A stretch of DNA of 41,197 bases from Acidobacteriota bacterium (GCA_008363385.1 RHKY01000049.1:1-41197); one strand, 5' to 3'. Positions 7,210-15,973 are shown, numbered from the stretch's first letter. A program made the numbers and translations. Notes: generated from the sequence alone by a model not told the origin.

Positions 7210-10200
7210 TCAGCGGCGGCCGGCGAGGCAAGCCCGCCCCTCGGGGTCGTCGAGGGAGAGCGAGCCCGGCGGGGCGTCCTCGGCCACCCAGGCGAGGCGC
7301 TGCCCCTCCAGGAGCGCCGAGACGTCCGCGAGGGCCTTCCGGAGCTCCTCGCGCGAGCGGACCGGGACCTCCTCGCCCCACGGCCCGGGCTTCGCCTCCC
7401 CCGTCCTCAGGACGACGAGCGGGACCATCAGCTCGGAGAGGTAGGCGCGGACGGCCTCGGGCGAGAAGCGGCTCCGGTCCGCCTGCTCGTCGCCGAGGAC
7501 CAACACGACGGCCCGGCGGCGGTGCGAGCCGGCGGCGAGCGACCCCGCGGCGGCGACGGCGTCGGCGAGGAGGAAGCGCCCCTGGGGGGCCTCGGGCGGG
7601 CCGTAGAGGAGGAGGTCGAGCCGCGCGTCGCCCTCCTCCGGCGCCGGGACGGTCAGGAATCGCGCGGCCGCCGACAGGGGGTGGACGACGCTCAGGCCGC
7701 CGAGCCCCGCGAGGACCCTCGTCAGCTTGTGCTTCGAGATCCCCGGGAAGGTCTTCCCCTCCGCCTCCTGGTGCTGCTCGAACAGGCGCTTCGACGCCAG
7801 CGGGTCGAGGACCACGACCGTCTCCGCCTCCCCCCGCTCGACGAGGCGCACCGGGACGCCCAGCCGCTCGGCGAGGAGCTCCGCGGTGGGCTCGGCCTTC
7901 CCCGCGGGGACCGAAACGGGGACGGCCTGGAGGACGTCGCCGGCCGACTCGAACCGCTCCTCGCCGACGACGCGCACGATCGACGCCTCGGCGCCGTCGG
8001 CGAAGCGCGCCTCGGCGACGGCGACGTGCCGCCTCCGGTCGCCCGGGAGGAGGAGGCGGTAGCCCCGCTCGGGCCGCGTCGAGACGGCGGCGCCGTCGAG
8101 CGTGACGCTCCAGGAGACGGGGTCGAGCCGGTCCGGGTGGAGCCATGTGATCCGGAGGAGGCACGACGGCGACCCCTCCGCCCCCTCGTCGCAGGCGAGG
8201 CTCGACCGGAGGACCGCCGCCGAGGAGCCCGGCCGGTTCAGCCAGCGCGTCACCCGCTCGGCCTCGGCGCCGGGCGGCTCGCGCCGGACGAGGTCGAGGC
8301 GGTGGACGGTGAGCGCCTCGCCGAGAGGGACCGGGCAGGACGGCGCCTGCCGCGTCAGCGTGCAGACCAGCGTCCCGTCGAGGAGGAGCTCGGCCGAGGA
8401 GGCCGGGCCGAGGTCGGCGCGAACCGGGATCGTCCCGGTGACGAGCCCCGCCGCGAACGTCAGGATCTCCATCGCGCTGGACGGGAAACCGGCCTCCTCG
8501 ACGGCCGGGGCGCCCGGAGCCGGGGACGCGCCCGGCGCCTCTCCCGTCCCCTGCCCCGGCGCCGCGGTGCCGGCGCCCCAGAGGCCGGTCGCGAGCTCCT
8601 CGACGACGACGGCCGCGCGCGTCGTCCCCTTCGGGAGGAGGATCGCGGTCCGGAGCGTCCAGACGTCGGCAAAGCCCGTGGCCGGGATCGCCACCTCCTC
8701 GTGGTGCGGCACCGTCTCGACGCCGGGGACCTCCACGAGGACGGTCAGCCGCAGGCGGCCGCCGCCCAGGCGCTCCAGCACCTCGCGGAGGGACGAGAGC
8801 GTCACGCGCGTCGTCAGGCGCGAGCGGAGCCGCCCGTCGGCCGCGGCCTCCCCCGCCTCCAGCGCGACCGTGACCGGGAGATCGGTCGAGGACTCCTCGC
8901 CCGAGAGGACGTGGATGGCCCGGAGGGCCGCGGCCGACTCCGGCGTCCCCGCCGTGACCGACTCGGCCGCGCGGACGAGGACGCCGCGCCGCCGGCTCCG
9001 GATCGTGACGGCGTGGCTCTTGCCGTCGGGGGGTGTGGCGACCTGGTACGAGACGACCCACGCCTTCGAGAGCCCCGACAGCGTCGCCGGGAGCTTCTTC
9101 GCCGATATGACCACCTCGCCGCCCGTCGCCTCCGCGAGGCTCCGGAGCGGGTCGACGGGGCGGACCATCAGCGGGATCCCCGACTCGGGAGCGTCGGCGA
9201 CCGGGATCACCGGCCCGTCCTCGGCCAGCCGCTGCGACGGGGCCTGCGTCACGACGCCGAGCCCGATCGGGACCGCCACCCACCCGCGCGACAGGAGGGC
9301 CTCGGAGGCCTCCTTCACCATCGCCGGGATCCGGTCGAAGGCCTGCGAGCGCGAGAGCCCCCGCCCGGTCGGGGCGTAGAAGAGCGACTGGTCGACGTCG
9401 AAGCCGTCGGTGGCGAGGTAGAGGATCCCGAAGTCGATCTCGGGGCGCGAGACCGAGAAGGCCCGCAGCCTCCCGAGGCTCTGCGAGACGAGGGAGACCT
9501 CCTCGGCGGCGTACGACTGGACGCGCGCGCGGGGGTCGCCCGGGTCGGCGTCGGGGTCGGCGCCGGCCGAGGTGTCGGTCCTCAGCGTCGAGCCGAGCTC
9601 GCCGAACGCGGAGCTCTGCCCGAACGTGGCCTTGGTCGAGGCGGCCTTCCTCGCGTCGGCGACCTCGCGGCGGAGCTTCCCGATCGCGTCCTTGCCGGTC
9701 ACCTCGTTCCCGAGTCGGGTGAGCGCAAGGGCGAGGACGGCCGCGTCCTCGGTCGCGGCCGTCCAGATCCGCGGGGACGGGTCGGCCACGACCACCTCCA
9801 GCGGTCCGGCCGAGAGGACTGACGGGAGGGCGGCCTTCACCGCGTCGGCGACGGCCCTCACGGACGCCAGGCGCATCAGGGACGTGTCGACGTAGAGAGT
9901 CTGGTGGACGCGGCGCCTCTTCGGGGTCCCGGACGCCGGGGCGTCGGCCGTCGCGGGAACGGCCGCCTCGCGGGGGGAAGGGGCTGGCGGCCGGATCGGT
10001 TCGACCGCCAGGACCGTCGCCGCGACGCCGTCCTCCAGCACCTCGATGTCGTCCGTGGACGGGGGCTTCGAAAGCGGGCGGCCCTTGGCGTCGGTGACGA
10101 CCGCCGTGAGCGTCCGGACGTACGCACCCGCGCGGCTGACGACGGGCTTCGGGCGGGGCTCCTCGCCGGCCGCGCCGGCCGCGCCGCCCGCCGGTCCGAG

Positions 10201-10284
10201 GAGGACGGCGAGGGCCGCCGGCACCAGGAACGCGCCCGCCCCGCGGCGGAAGAACGGGCGCTCGGGGACATCGGGCCGCGTCAC
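7210..10284 (-). CDS. Large exported protein with VWFA-related (acidobacterial-type) domain
   Basis: A 1024-residue exported protein. Residues about 15-40 form a signal peptide (FLVPAALAVLLGPAGGAAGAA). Residues 50-330 resemble the VWFA-related acidobacterial family: a bacterial-Ig-like strand set (AYVRTLTAVVTDAKGRPLSK, 'DDIEVLEDGVAATVLAVE') followed by a VWA-like core starting TLYVDTSLM, where a classical MIDAS DxSxS is not intact. The middle is rich in beta-strand sequence of unknown type. Near the C terminus 'LDLLLYGPPEAPQGRFLLA' and 'RRRAVVLVLGDEQADRSRFS' look like a second, degenerate VWA-type fold. The gene has a GTG start and no obvious operon partner, and it diverges from the fadR operon. 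A role in adhesion or protein secretion is only a guess. Confidence 0.8.
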   Translation of the reverse strand: MTRPDVPERPFFRRGAGAFLVPAALAVLLGPAGGAAGAAGEEPRPKPVVSRAGAYVRTLTAVVTDAKGRPLSKPPSTDDIEVLEDGVAATVLAVEPIRPPAPSPREAAVPATADAPASGTPKRRRVHQTLYVDTSLMRLASVRAVADAVKAALPSVLSAGPLEVVVADPSPRIWTAATEDAAVLALALTRLGNEVTGKDAIGKLRREVADARKAASTKATFGQSSAFGELGSTLRTDTSAGADPDADPGDPRARVQSYAAEEVSLVSQSLGRLRAFSVSRPEIDFGILYLATDGFDVDQSLFYAPTGRGLSRSQAFDRIPAMVKEASEALLSRGWVAVPIGLGVVTQAPSQRLAEDGPVIPVADAPESGIPLMVRPVDPLRSLAEATGGEVVISAKKLPATLSGLSKAWVVSYQVATPPDGKSHAVTIRSRRRGVLVRAAESVTAGTPESAAALRAIHVLSGEESSTDLPVTVALEAGEAAADGRLRSRLTTRVTLSSLREVLERLGGGRLRLTVLVEVPGVETVPHHEEVAIPATGFADVWTLRTAILLPKGTTRAAVVVEELATGLWGAGTAAPGQGTGEAPGASPAPGAPAVEEAGFPSSAMEILTFAAGLVTGTIPVRADLGPASSAELLLDGTLVCTLTRQAPSCPVPLGEALTVHRLDLVRREPPGAEAERVTRWLNRPGSSAAVLRSSLACDEGAEGSPSCLLRITWLHPDRLDPVSWSVTLDGAAVSTRPERGYRLLLPGDRRRHVAVAEARFADGAEASIVRVVGEERFESAGDVLQAVPVSVPAGKAEPTAELLAERLGVPVRLVERGEAETVVVLDPLASKRLFEQHQEAEGKTFPGISKHKLTRVLAGLGGLSVVHPLSAAARFLTVPAPEEGDARLDLLLYGPPEAPQGRFLLADAVAAAGSLAAGSHRRRAVVLVLGDEQADRSRFSPEAVRAYLSELMVPLVVLRTGEAKPGPWGEEVPVRSREELRKALADVSALLEGQRLAWVAEDAPPGSLSLDDPEGRACLAGRR

Positions 10285-10317
10285 GTGTCTTCTCGGAGGA
10301 GATGATCGCAGAGGGGC

Positions 10318-10356
10318 CGTGTCGCCTGCCCGTGTCGCCTGCCCGTGTCGCCTCCC
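10318..10356. repeat. Three tandem 13-bp repeats
   Basis: The unit CGTGTCGCCTGCC occurs at 10318-10330 and 10331-10343, and again at 10344-10356 with one change (CGTGTCGCCTCCC). The array ends 2 bases before the -35 element of the fadR promoter. It could be an activator site or simply slippage-generated DNA. Confidence 0.9.
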
Positions 10357-10358
10357 CG

Positions 10359-10387
10359 TTGACAGGCTCGCCTGCCGGGCCTAGATT
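10359..10387 (+). promoter_or_regulatory. Sigma-70-type promoter of the fadR operon
   Basis: TTGACA (10359-10364) is a perfect -35, followed after exactly 17 bases by TAGATT (10382-10387) as -10. The start point would be at about 10393-10395, at the GTG start codon of fadR, so the mRNA is predicted to be leaderless. This is the clearest vegetative promoter in the window. Confidence 0.8.
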
Positions 10388-10393
10388 CGTCAT

Positions 10394-10406
10394 GTGGTCA
10401 GACCAC
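10394..10406. promoter_or_regulatory. FadR-type operator at the transcription and translation start
   Basis: GTGGTCAGACCAC is a perfect 6-base inverted repeat around a central A. Its core TGGTCnGACC matches the known E. coli FadR operator core. It begins at the fadR start codon and the predicted transcription start, so bound FadR should block RNA polymerase and repress its own operon. Confidence 0.78.
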
Positions 10407-11155
10407 TTACCAGTTCCGGTCCCCTCCGCCCCGCCTCGCACGCCGAGTCGGCGCTCGTCTCGGGGATCCTGCGGGGGGCCTACCCCGCTGGGTCCGAGCT
10501 GCCGGGCGAGCGGCAGCTGGCCGTCTCGCTCGGCGTCACCCGCCCGACGCTCCGCGAGGCGCTCCAGCGCCTGGCCCGGGACGGGTGGGTCGAGATCCGG
10601 CACGGGAAGCCGACCCGCGTCGCGGACGTCCTGTCCGACGGCGGCCTGAACGTCCTGGAGGGGCTCGTGGCCCACGGCGAGGCGCTCCCGGACGGCTTCG
10701 TCGAGCGCCTCCTGGAGGTGCGGCTGGCGATGGCCCCGGCCTACGCGCGGGCGGCCGTCTCCCGCGACGCGGCCGCCGTCGCCGCCGCCCTCGCCCCCGC
10801 CGCGGGGCTCCCGGACGAGGCCGCCGCCTTCGCCGCGTTCGACTGGGAGCTGCACCGCGCCCTCACCGGCGCCTCGGGGAACTTCGTCTGGCGGCTGATC
10901 CTGAACGGCTTCCGCGGCTTCTACGAGGAGACGGCCCGGCTCTACTTCTTCCGGGCCGAGGCGCGCGAGGCCTCGCGGGGCTTCTACGCCGCGCTCCTCT
11001 CCGCCGCGCGGAAGGGGGACGCCGGGGGGGCGGAGCGGGTCACGCGCGACGTGATGGCCCGGAGCCTCGACCTCTGGCGCGAGGCGGAGAAGGCCGGCGG
11101 ACGCGCCGGGGGTCCGAAAGCCCGGGCGGCCCGGGGGAAGGGGGGAGCGAGATGA
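10394..11155 (+). CDS. FadR-like acyl-CoA-responsive regulator
   Basis: A 253-residue GntR-family regulator that resembles E. coli FadR along its full length, not only in the DNA-binding domain. The winged helix (residues 18-76) keeps the recognition part GVTRPTLREALQRLARDGW and the wing HGKPTRV, including R40, T49, R50, R54 and H70 as in FadR. The effector domain shares 'SGGLN'-like, 'ASGN', 'LILNG' and 'EARxxxxGFY' segments with FadR, whose ligand is long-chain acyl-CoA. The GTG at 10394 is the only usable start before the winged helix. A FadR-type operator overlaps it. The stop overlaps the next gene as ATGA. The last 20 residues are a basic, low-complexity tail. It probably represses this operon until acyl-CoA accumulates; that control is inference. 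Confidence 0.85.
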   Translation: MVRPLTSSGPLRPASHAESALVSGILRGAYPAGSELPGERQLAVSLGVTRPTLREALQRLARDGWVEIRHGKPTRVADVLSDGGLNVLEGLVAHGEALPDGFVERLLEVRLAMAPAYARAAVSRDAAAVAAALAPAAGLPDEAAAFAAFDWELHRALTGASGNFVWRLILNGFRGFYEETARLYFFRAEAREASRGFYAALLSAARKGDAGGAERVTRDVMARSLDLWREAEKAGGRAGGPKARAARGKGGAR

Positions 11156-12759
11156 GACGCTGGAACGGCTGGGGCGACGACACGGTCACGGCGCACACGC
11201 CGAGGAAGGCCCTCGCCCTCCTCGCCGAGACGCTCGGCCCCCCCTCGCCCCCGCGCGACGCCGCCTTCGCCGACGTCGTGGCGAAGGTGCCGCCCTCGCG
11301 CCTCCCGGAGCGGCTCGGGGCCTCGACGCTTCCCGAGGTCCGCCTGCGCCACGCGCGCGGCCAGAGCCTCCCGGACTGGATCGCCGTCCGGAGCGGGCGG
11401 ATCGGGACCTTCCCCGACGCCGTCGCGACGCCGTCGAGCGTCGAGGAGCTGAGGACCGTCCTCGCCTTCGCGGCCGAGGCCGGCGCGGTCGTCATCCCGT
11501 GGGGCGGCGGGACGAGCGTGGCCGGGCACGTCAACCCCGAGCCGTGGGGACCGCCGGCGCTGACGGTCGACATGACCCGCCTCTGCCGGCTCCTGCGCCT
11601 GGACGAGACGAGCCAGCTCGCCACGTTCGAGGCGGGGGTGGCGGGGCCCGACGTCGAAGCGCGGCTGCGGGCCCACGGCTTCACGCTGGGGCACTTCCCG
11701 CAGTCCTTCGAGCTGTCGACCCTGGGGGGCTGGATCGCCACGCGGTCGAGCGGCCAGCAGTCGCTCGGGTACGGCCGGATCGAGCGGCTCTTCGCCGGCG
11801 GCGCGGTCGAGACGCCGAAGGGGACGCTCGCGCTCCCCTGCTTCCCCGCCTCCGCCGCGGGGCCCGACCTCAGGGAGCTCGTCCTCGGCTCCGAGGGGCG
11901 GATCGGCATCGTGACGGAGGCGACCGTGAGGGTCAGCCGGCTCCCCGAGCGCGAGGACTTCCACGGCGTCTTCTTCGCGTCGTGGGACGAGGGGCTCGCG
12001 GCCCTCCGCGAGCTCCTTCAGACGCGGCTCCCCCTCTCGATGCTCCGCCTCTCGGGGCCCGAGGAGACCCGGACGAGCCTCCTCCTGGCCGGGCACGAGC
12101 GGCTGATCGGGGCGCTCGAGAGGCTCCTCTCCTGGAGAGGCGCCGGGACGGAGAAGTGCCTCCTCATCGCCGCGCTGACCGGGGCCGAGCGGCTCGTCGT
12201 CGCCTCGCGGAAGGAGCTCCTGGCGATCTCGAAGCGGCACGGCGGGATCCACGTCGGGCGGGCCTTCGGGACCGCGTTCAAGAAGAGCCGCTTCCGCGCG
12301 CCGTACCTGAGGAACGACCTGTGGGAGAAGGGGTGGGCCGTCGACACGCTCGAGACGGCCGTCCCCTGGTCGAGGGTCCCCGCCACGCTCGCCGCCGTGG
12401 AGCGGGCGATCTCGGGGGCGCTCGAGCCGGCCGGAGAGAAGGTCCACGTCTTCACCCACCTCTCGCACGCCTACCTCGACGGCTCGAGCCTCTACACGAC
12501 CTACCTCTTCCGCCTCGCCCCGGACCCCGACCAGACGCTCGACCGGTGGCGCTCGCTGAAGACCGCCGCCAGCCGGGCCATCGTGGCGCACGGCGGGACG
12601 ATCAGCCACCAGCACGGCGTCGGCGTCGACCACGCGCCGTACCTCGAGGCGGAGAAGGGGGCGCTCGGCCTCTCGACGATCGGCGCCGTCCTCCACCACC
12701 TCGACCCCGAGGGACGGATGAACCCCGGGAAGCTCCTGCGGAAGGAGGAGCCGCGATGA
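11152..12759 (+). CDS. FAD-linked oxidase, alkyl-dihydroxyacetonephosphate synthase-like
   Basis: A 535-residue flavoprotein of the vanillyl-alcohol-oxidase superfamily, most like alkyl-DHAP synthase (AGPS) and E. coli YgcU. AGPS swaps the acyl chain of acyl-DHAP for a fatty alcohol, the step that makes the ether bond. The FAD-binding domain has 'ATPSSVEELRTVLAFAAEA' and the PWGGGTSVAGHV loop (116-127). Residues 180-211 (GHFPQSFELSTLGGWIATRS, then GQQSLGYGRIE) match the AGPS signature. Near the C terminus SHQHGVGVDH (485-494) parallels the histidine cluster of AGPS, and the protein ends with the usual DPEGRMNPGKLL. Start and stop overlap the neighbours by 4 bases each. It could instead oxidise a hydroxy acid or polyol, as many relatives do. 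Confidence 0.82.
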   Translation: MRRWNGWGDDTVTAHTPRKALALLAETLGPPSPPRDAAFADVVAKVPPSRLPERLGASTLPEVRLRHARGQSLPDWIAVRSGRIGTFPDAVATPSSVEELRTVLAFAAEAGAVVIPWGGGTSVAGHVNPEPWGPPALTVDMTRLCRLLRLDETSQLATFEAGVAGPDVEARLRAHGFTLGHFPQSFELSTLGGWIATRSSGQQSLGYGRIERLFAGGAVETPKGTLALPCFPASAAGPDLRELVLGSEGRIGIVTEATVRVSRLPEREDFHGVFFASWDEGLAALRELLQTRLPLSMLRLSGPEETRTSLLLAGHERLIGALERLLSWRGAGTEKCLLIAALTGAERLVVASRKELLAISKRHGGIHVGRAFGTAFKKSRFRAPYLRNDLWEKGWAVDTLETAVPWSRVPATLAAVERAISGALEPAGEKVHVFTHLSHAYLDGSSLYTTYLFRLAPDPDQTLDRWRSLKTAASRAIVAHGGTISHQHGVGVDHAPYLEAEKGALGLSTIGAVLHHLDPEGRMNPGKLLRKEEPR

Positions 12760-14402
12760 CGCCGGCCGCCCCGTCGGCCGCCTCGCCGGCCTCGCTCCGC
12801 CGCGCCGCGAGCTGGAAGAAACTGGCCGAGACGTCGTGGGACCTCCTGATCGTCGGCGGCGGGATCACCGGCGCCGGGATCCTCCGCGAGGCGGTGAGGC
12901 ACGGCCTGTCGGCCGCGCTCGTCGAGCGGCGCGACTTCGCCTGGGGAACCTCCAGCCGCTCGTCGAAGCTCGTCCACGGGGGCCTCCGGTACCTGGCCCA
13001 GGGGCGCATCGGCCTGACGCGCGACTCGGTCCGCGAGCGCGAGCGCCTGGTGGCCGAGGGGCCGGGGCTCGTCTCTCGCCTCGGCTTCCTGATGGCGAGC
13101 TACGACGGCGAGGGGCCGAGCCCGCTCCTCCTCCGCTCCGCGCTGACGGTCTACGACCTCCTCGCCCTCTCGTGGAGCCACCGCCGCTACTCCTCCGAGG
13201 ACCTCCTCCTCCTCGCGCCGCGCCTCCTGGGGAAGGGGCTGGAGGGGGGCTTCCGGTACGGCGACGCGCAGACCGACGACGCGCGCCTCGTCTGGCGGGT
13301 GATCGCCGACGCCTCGCGCGCGGGGGGGCTCGCCCTGAACGACGCGCCGGTCGAGGAGCTGGTCCTCTCGGACGGACGGGTGACGGGCGCCGTCGTGAGG
13401 GACGCCCTCTCGGGCACGACCGCGCGGGTCGCCGCGAAGGTCGTCGTGAACGCCACGGGCGTCTGGGCCGACGGGATGCGCGCGCGGGTGGGGGGCGAGC
13501 CGCGCCTTCGGCCCTTGCGAGGGAGCCACCTCGTCTTCCCGGCCTGGCGCGTCCCGGTGGCGCAGGCGGTCTGCTTCCCGCACCCGCGCGACGCGCGGCC
13601 GGTCTTCATCTTCCCGTGGGAGGGGACGACCCTCGTCGGGACGACCGACGTCGACCACGACGCCCCGCTCGACGAGGAGCCCTCCATCTCGCCCGAGGAG
13701 ACCGCCTACCTCCTCGAAGCCGTCTCCGGGCGGCTCCCCGGCCTCTCGATCGGTCCCTCGGACGTCATCGCGACGTACAGCGGCGTGCGGCCCGTCGTCG
13801 GGACCGGAAAGGCCAACCCGTCGGAGGAGTCGCGCGAGCACGTCATCTGGGACGAGCGCGGCCTCCTGACCGTCACGGGCGGCAAGCTGACGACCTTCCG
13901 CCTGATCGCCCTCGACGCGCTGAAGGCCGCGCGGGAGAGGCTCCCGGGGCACGCCCGCCTCGACCGGCACGCGAGGGTCCTCGACGCCGTCGACCCCTCG
14001 GCCCTCGACCACGTCCCGCTCCCGCCGGAGTCGCGCCTGAGGCTCCTCGGCCGGCACGGGGCCGACGCGACGGCCGTCGTCGCGGCGGCCCGGCGGACGG
14101 AGCTCCAGAAGGTCCCGGGCACCTCCGTCCTGTGGGCCGAGCTGCGGCTCGCGGCGCGGCAGGAGGCCGTCTCGCACCTGGACGACCTCCTCCTCCGCCG
14201 GACCCGGCTCGGCCTCCTCCTGCCCGAGGGGGCCCGTGAGCACCTGCCCGAGGTGGCGGCCCTCTGCCGCGAGGAGCTGGGGTGGGACGCCGCCCGCTGG
14301 GAGCGGGAGGCGGCGCGCTACGCCGAGACGTTGCGCCGGTGCTACGGCGTCCCCCCTGCCGCTATCCTCCCGGAAACGGCCACGGCTGCGAACGAGGCAT
14401 GA
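12756..14402 (+). CDS. glpD: Glycerol-3-phosphate dehydrogenase, FAD-dependent
   Basis: A 548-residue GlpD-type enzyme that oxidises sn-glycerol-3-phosphate to dihydroxyacetone phosphate and passes electrons to quinone at the membrane. The Rossmann FAD motif VGGGITGAGILREAV is at residues 33-47 and the family hallmark 'FAWGTSSRSSKLVHGGLRYL' at 61-80. 'RPLRGSHLVFP', 'PWEGTTLVGTTD', 'YSGVRPVV' and 'TGGKLTTFR' follow in the usual order, and a C-terminal DAO_C-like domain ends the protein, so it looks complete. The ATG overlaps the upstream stop as ATGA and is preceded by AAGGAGGAG (12741-12749), the best Shine-Dalgarno in this operon. Its product DHAP is the backbone of the AGPS substrate, tying it to the upstream gene. 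Confidence 0.92.
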   Translation: MTPAAPSAASPASLRRAASWKKLAETSWDLLIVGGGITGAGILREAVRHGLSAALVERRDFAWGTSSRSSKLVHGGLRYLAQGRIGLTRDSVRERERLVAEGPGLVSRLGFLMASYDGEGPSPLLLRSALTVYDLLALSWSHRRYSSEDLLLLAPRLLGKGLEGGFRYGDAQTDDARLVWRVIADASRAGGLALNDAPVEELVLSDGRVTGAVVRDALSGTTARVAAKVVVNATGVWADGMRARVGGEPRLRPLRGSHLVFPAWRVPVAQAVCFPHPRDARPVFIFPWEGTTLVGTTDVDHDAPLDEEPSISPEETAYLLEAVSGRLPGLSIGPSDVIATYSGVRPVVGTGKANPSEESREHVIWDERGLLTVTGGKLTTFRLIALDALKAARERLPGHARLDRHARVLDAVDPSALDHVPLPPESRLRLLGRHGADATAVVAAARRTELQKVPGTSVLWAELRLAARQEAVSHLDDLLLRRTRLGLLLPEGAREHLPEVAALCREELGWDAARWEREAARYAETLRRCYGVPPAAILPETATAANEA

Positions 14403-15973
14403 CCCCGCACCTCCTCGCCCTCGACAACGGGACGCAGAGCGTCCGCGCGCTCCTGTTCGACGCGCGCGGGGAGCTCGTGGCCAAGGCCCGCGTCGAGATC
14501 GAGCCGTACGTCTCGCCGCGCCCCGGCTGGGCCGAGCAGGACCCGGAGGTCTACTGGGCCGCCGCCTGCCGCGCCTGCCGCGAGCTCGTCGCGTCGAGCC
14601 CCGTGCCGCGCGAGGCGATCGCCGGGATGGCCGTCACGACGCAGCGCGCCACGATGGTCTGCCTCGGGAAGGACGACAGGCCGCTGCGCCCGGCCATCGT
14701 CTGGCTCGACCAGCGGCGGACCGAGGGCCTCCCGCCGGTCCGGGGGCTCTGGGGCGCGGCCTTCTCGCTGACCGGGATGGCCGAGACCGTGGCCTACTTC
14801 CAGGCCGAGGCGGAGGCCAGCTGGATCCGGACGAACCAGCCCGACGTCTGGAAGGCGACGGCGAGGTACCTCTTCCTCTCCGGCTTCCTCAACCACCGGC
14901 TGACGGGGCGCTTCGCCGACTCGACCGGGAGCCAGGTGGGGTACGTCCCGTTCGACTACAGGAAGCACCGCTGGGCCCCCCGGTGGGACTGGAAGTGGAA
15001 CGCGCTCCCCGTCACGCGCGAGCAGCTCCCCGACCTCGTCGCGCCGGGAGAGCGCCTCGGCGAGCTGACCGCCGCGGCGGCGGAGGCGACCGGCCTGCCG
15101 GAGGGGCTCCCCGTGGTCGCGGCCGCCGCGGACAAGGCGTGCGAGGTGCTCGGCTCGGGAGCGCTCGAGCCGCACGTGGCCTGCCTGTCGTACGGGACGA
15201 CGGCCACGATCAACACGACGCACCGGCGGTACGTCGAGCCCTCGCCGATGATCCCGCCCTACCCCGCGGCCCTCCCGGGCGCCTACGCGCTCGAGGTCCA
15301 GATCTACCGCGGCTACTGGATGGTGAGCTGGTTCAAGCAGGAGTTCGGGCAGCGCGAGGACGCCATCGCCCGCGAGCGCGGCCTGGCGCCCGAGGCGCTC
15401 CTCGACGAGCTCCTGGGCGAGGTCCCGCCCGGCTCGATGGGGCTCGTCCTGCAGCCTTACTGGTCGCCGGGCGTGAAGGTGCCGGGCCCCGAGGCGAAGG
15501 GGGCCGTCATCGGCTTCGGAGACGTCCACACGAGAGCCCACCTCTACCGGGCGATCCTGGAGGGGCTGGCGTACGCGCTGCGGGAGGGGAAGGAGCGGAG
15601 CGAGCGGCGGAGCAAGGTCCCGATCACCGAGCTGCGCGTGGCGGGCGGCGGCTCGCAGAGCGACGCCGCGATGCAGCTGACGGCCGACGTCTTCGGCCTC
15701 CCGACCGCCCGCCCCCACGTCTACGAGGCCTCGGGCCTCGGGGCGGCCATCGACGCCGCGGTGGGGCTCGGGATCCACCCGGACTTCCCGACGGCCGTCC
15801 GCGAGATGACCCGCGTCGGGAAGGTCTTCACCCCGGACCCGACCACCTCCCGCGTCTACGACGCCCTCTACACGCGCGTCTACCGGCAGATGTACCGCCG
15901 CCTGAAGCCGCTCTACGAGGAGATCCGCGAGATCACGGGCTACCCGCCGAGGCCGGGGAAGGCGCGCGGCTGA
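14399..15973 (+). CDS. FGGY-family carbohydrate kinase
   Basis: A 524-residue sugar or polyol kinase of the FGGY family. The N-terminal ATPase-fold strand is 'LLALDNGTQSVRALLFDARG', followed by PGWAEQDPEVYW and 'VTTQRATMV', where classical members have the substrate-binding region. The second half has 'LSYGTTATINTTH' for the phosphate loop, and the C-terminal 'LRVAGGGSQSDAAMQLTADV' plus 'EASGLGAAIDAAVGLG' motifs are typical. Glycerol kinase is a possible role given the GlpD neighbour, but the sequence is closer to the uncharacterised YgcE type than to GlpK. AGPS-like and FGGY genes also sit together as ygcU-ygcE in E. coli. The ATG overlaps the glpD stop. It is the last gene of the fadR operon. 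Confidence 0.85.
   Translation: MTPHLLALDNGTQSVRALLFDARGELVAKARVEIEPYVSPRPGWAEQDPEVYWAAACRACRELVASSPVPREAIAGMAVTTQRATMVCLGKDDRPLRPAIVWLDQRRTEGLPPVRGLWGAAFSLTGMAETVAYFQAEAEASWIRTNQPDVWKATARYLFLSGFLNHRLTGRFADSTGSQVGYVPFDYRKHRWAPRWDWKWNALPVTREQLPDLVAPGERLGELTAAAAEATGLPEGLPVVAAAADKACEVLGSGALEPHVACLSYGTTATINTTHRRYVEPSPMIPPYPAALPGAYALEVQIYRGYWMVSWFKQEFGQREDAIARERGLAPEALLDELLGEVPPGSMGLVLQPYWSPGVKVPGPEAKGAVIGFGDVHTRAHLYRAILEGLAYALREGKERSERRSKVPITELRVAGGGSQSDAAMQLTADVFGLPTARPHVYEASGLGAAIDAAVGLGIHPDFPTAVREMTRVGKVFTPDPTTSRVYDALYTRVYRQMYRRLKPLYEEIREITGYPPRPGKARG

Noticed and set aside
10318-10356. CRISPR array
   Set aside because: Only three 13-base units directly adjoining, with no spacers and no cas genes.
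7091-10855. A 1254-codon open frame on the minus strand over the VWA-like gene and fadR
   Set aside because: Low-complexity arginine/proline sequence with no domain; the 1024-residue frame has a signal peptide and family motifs.
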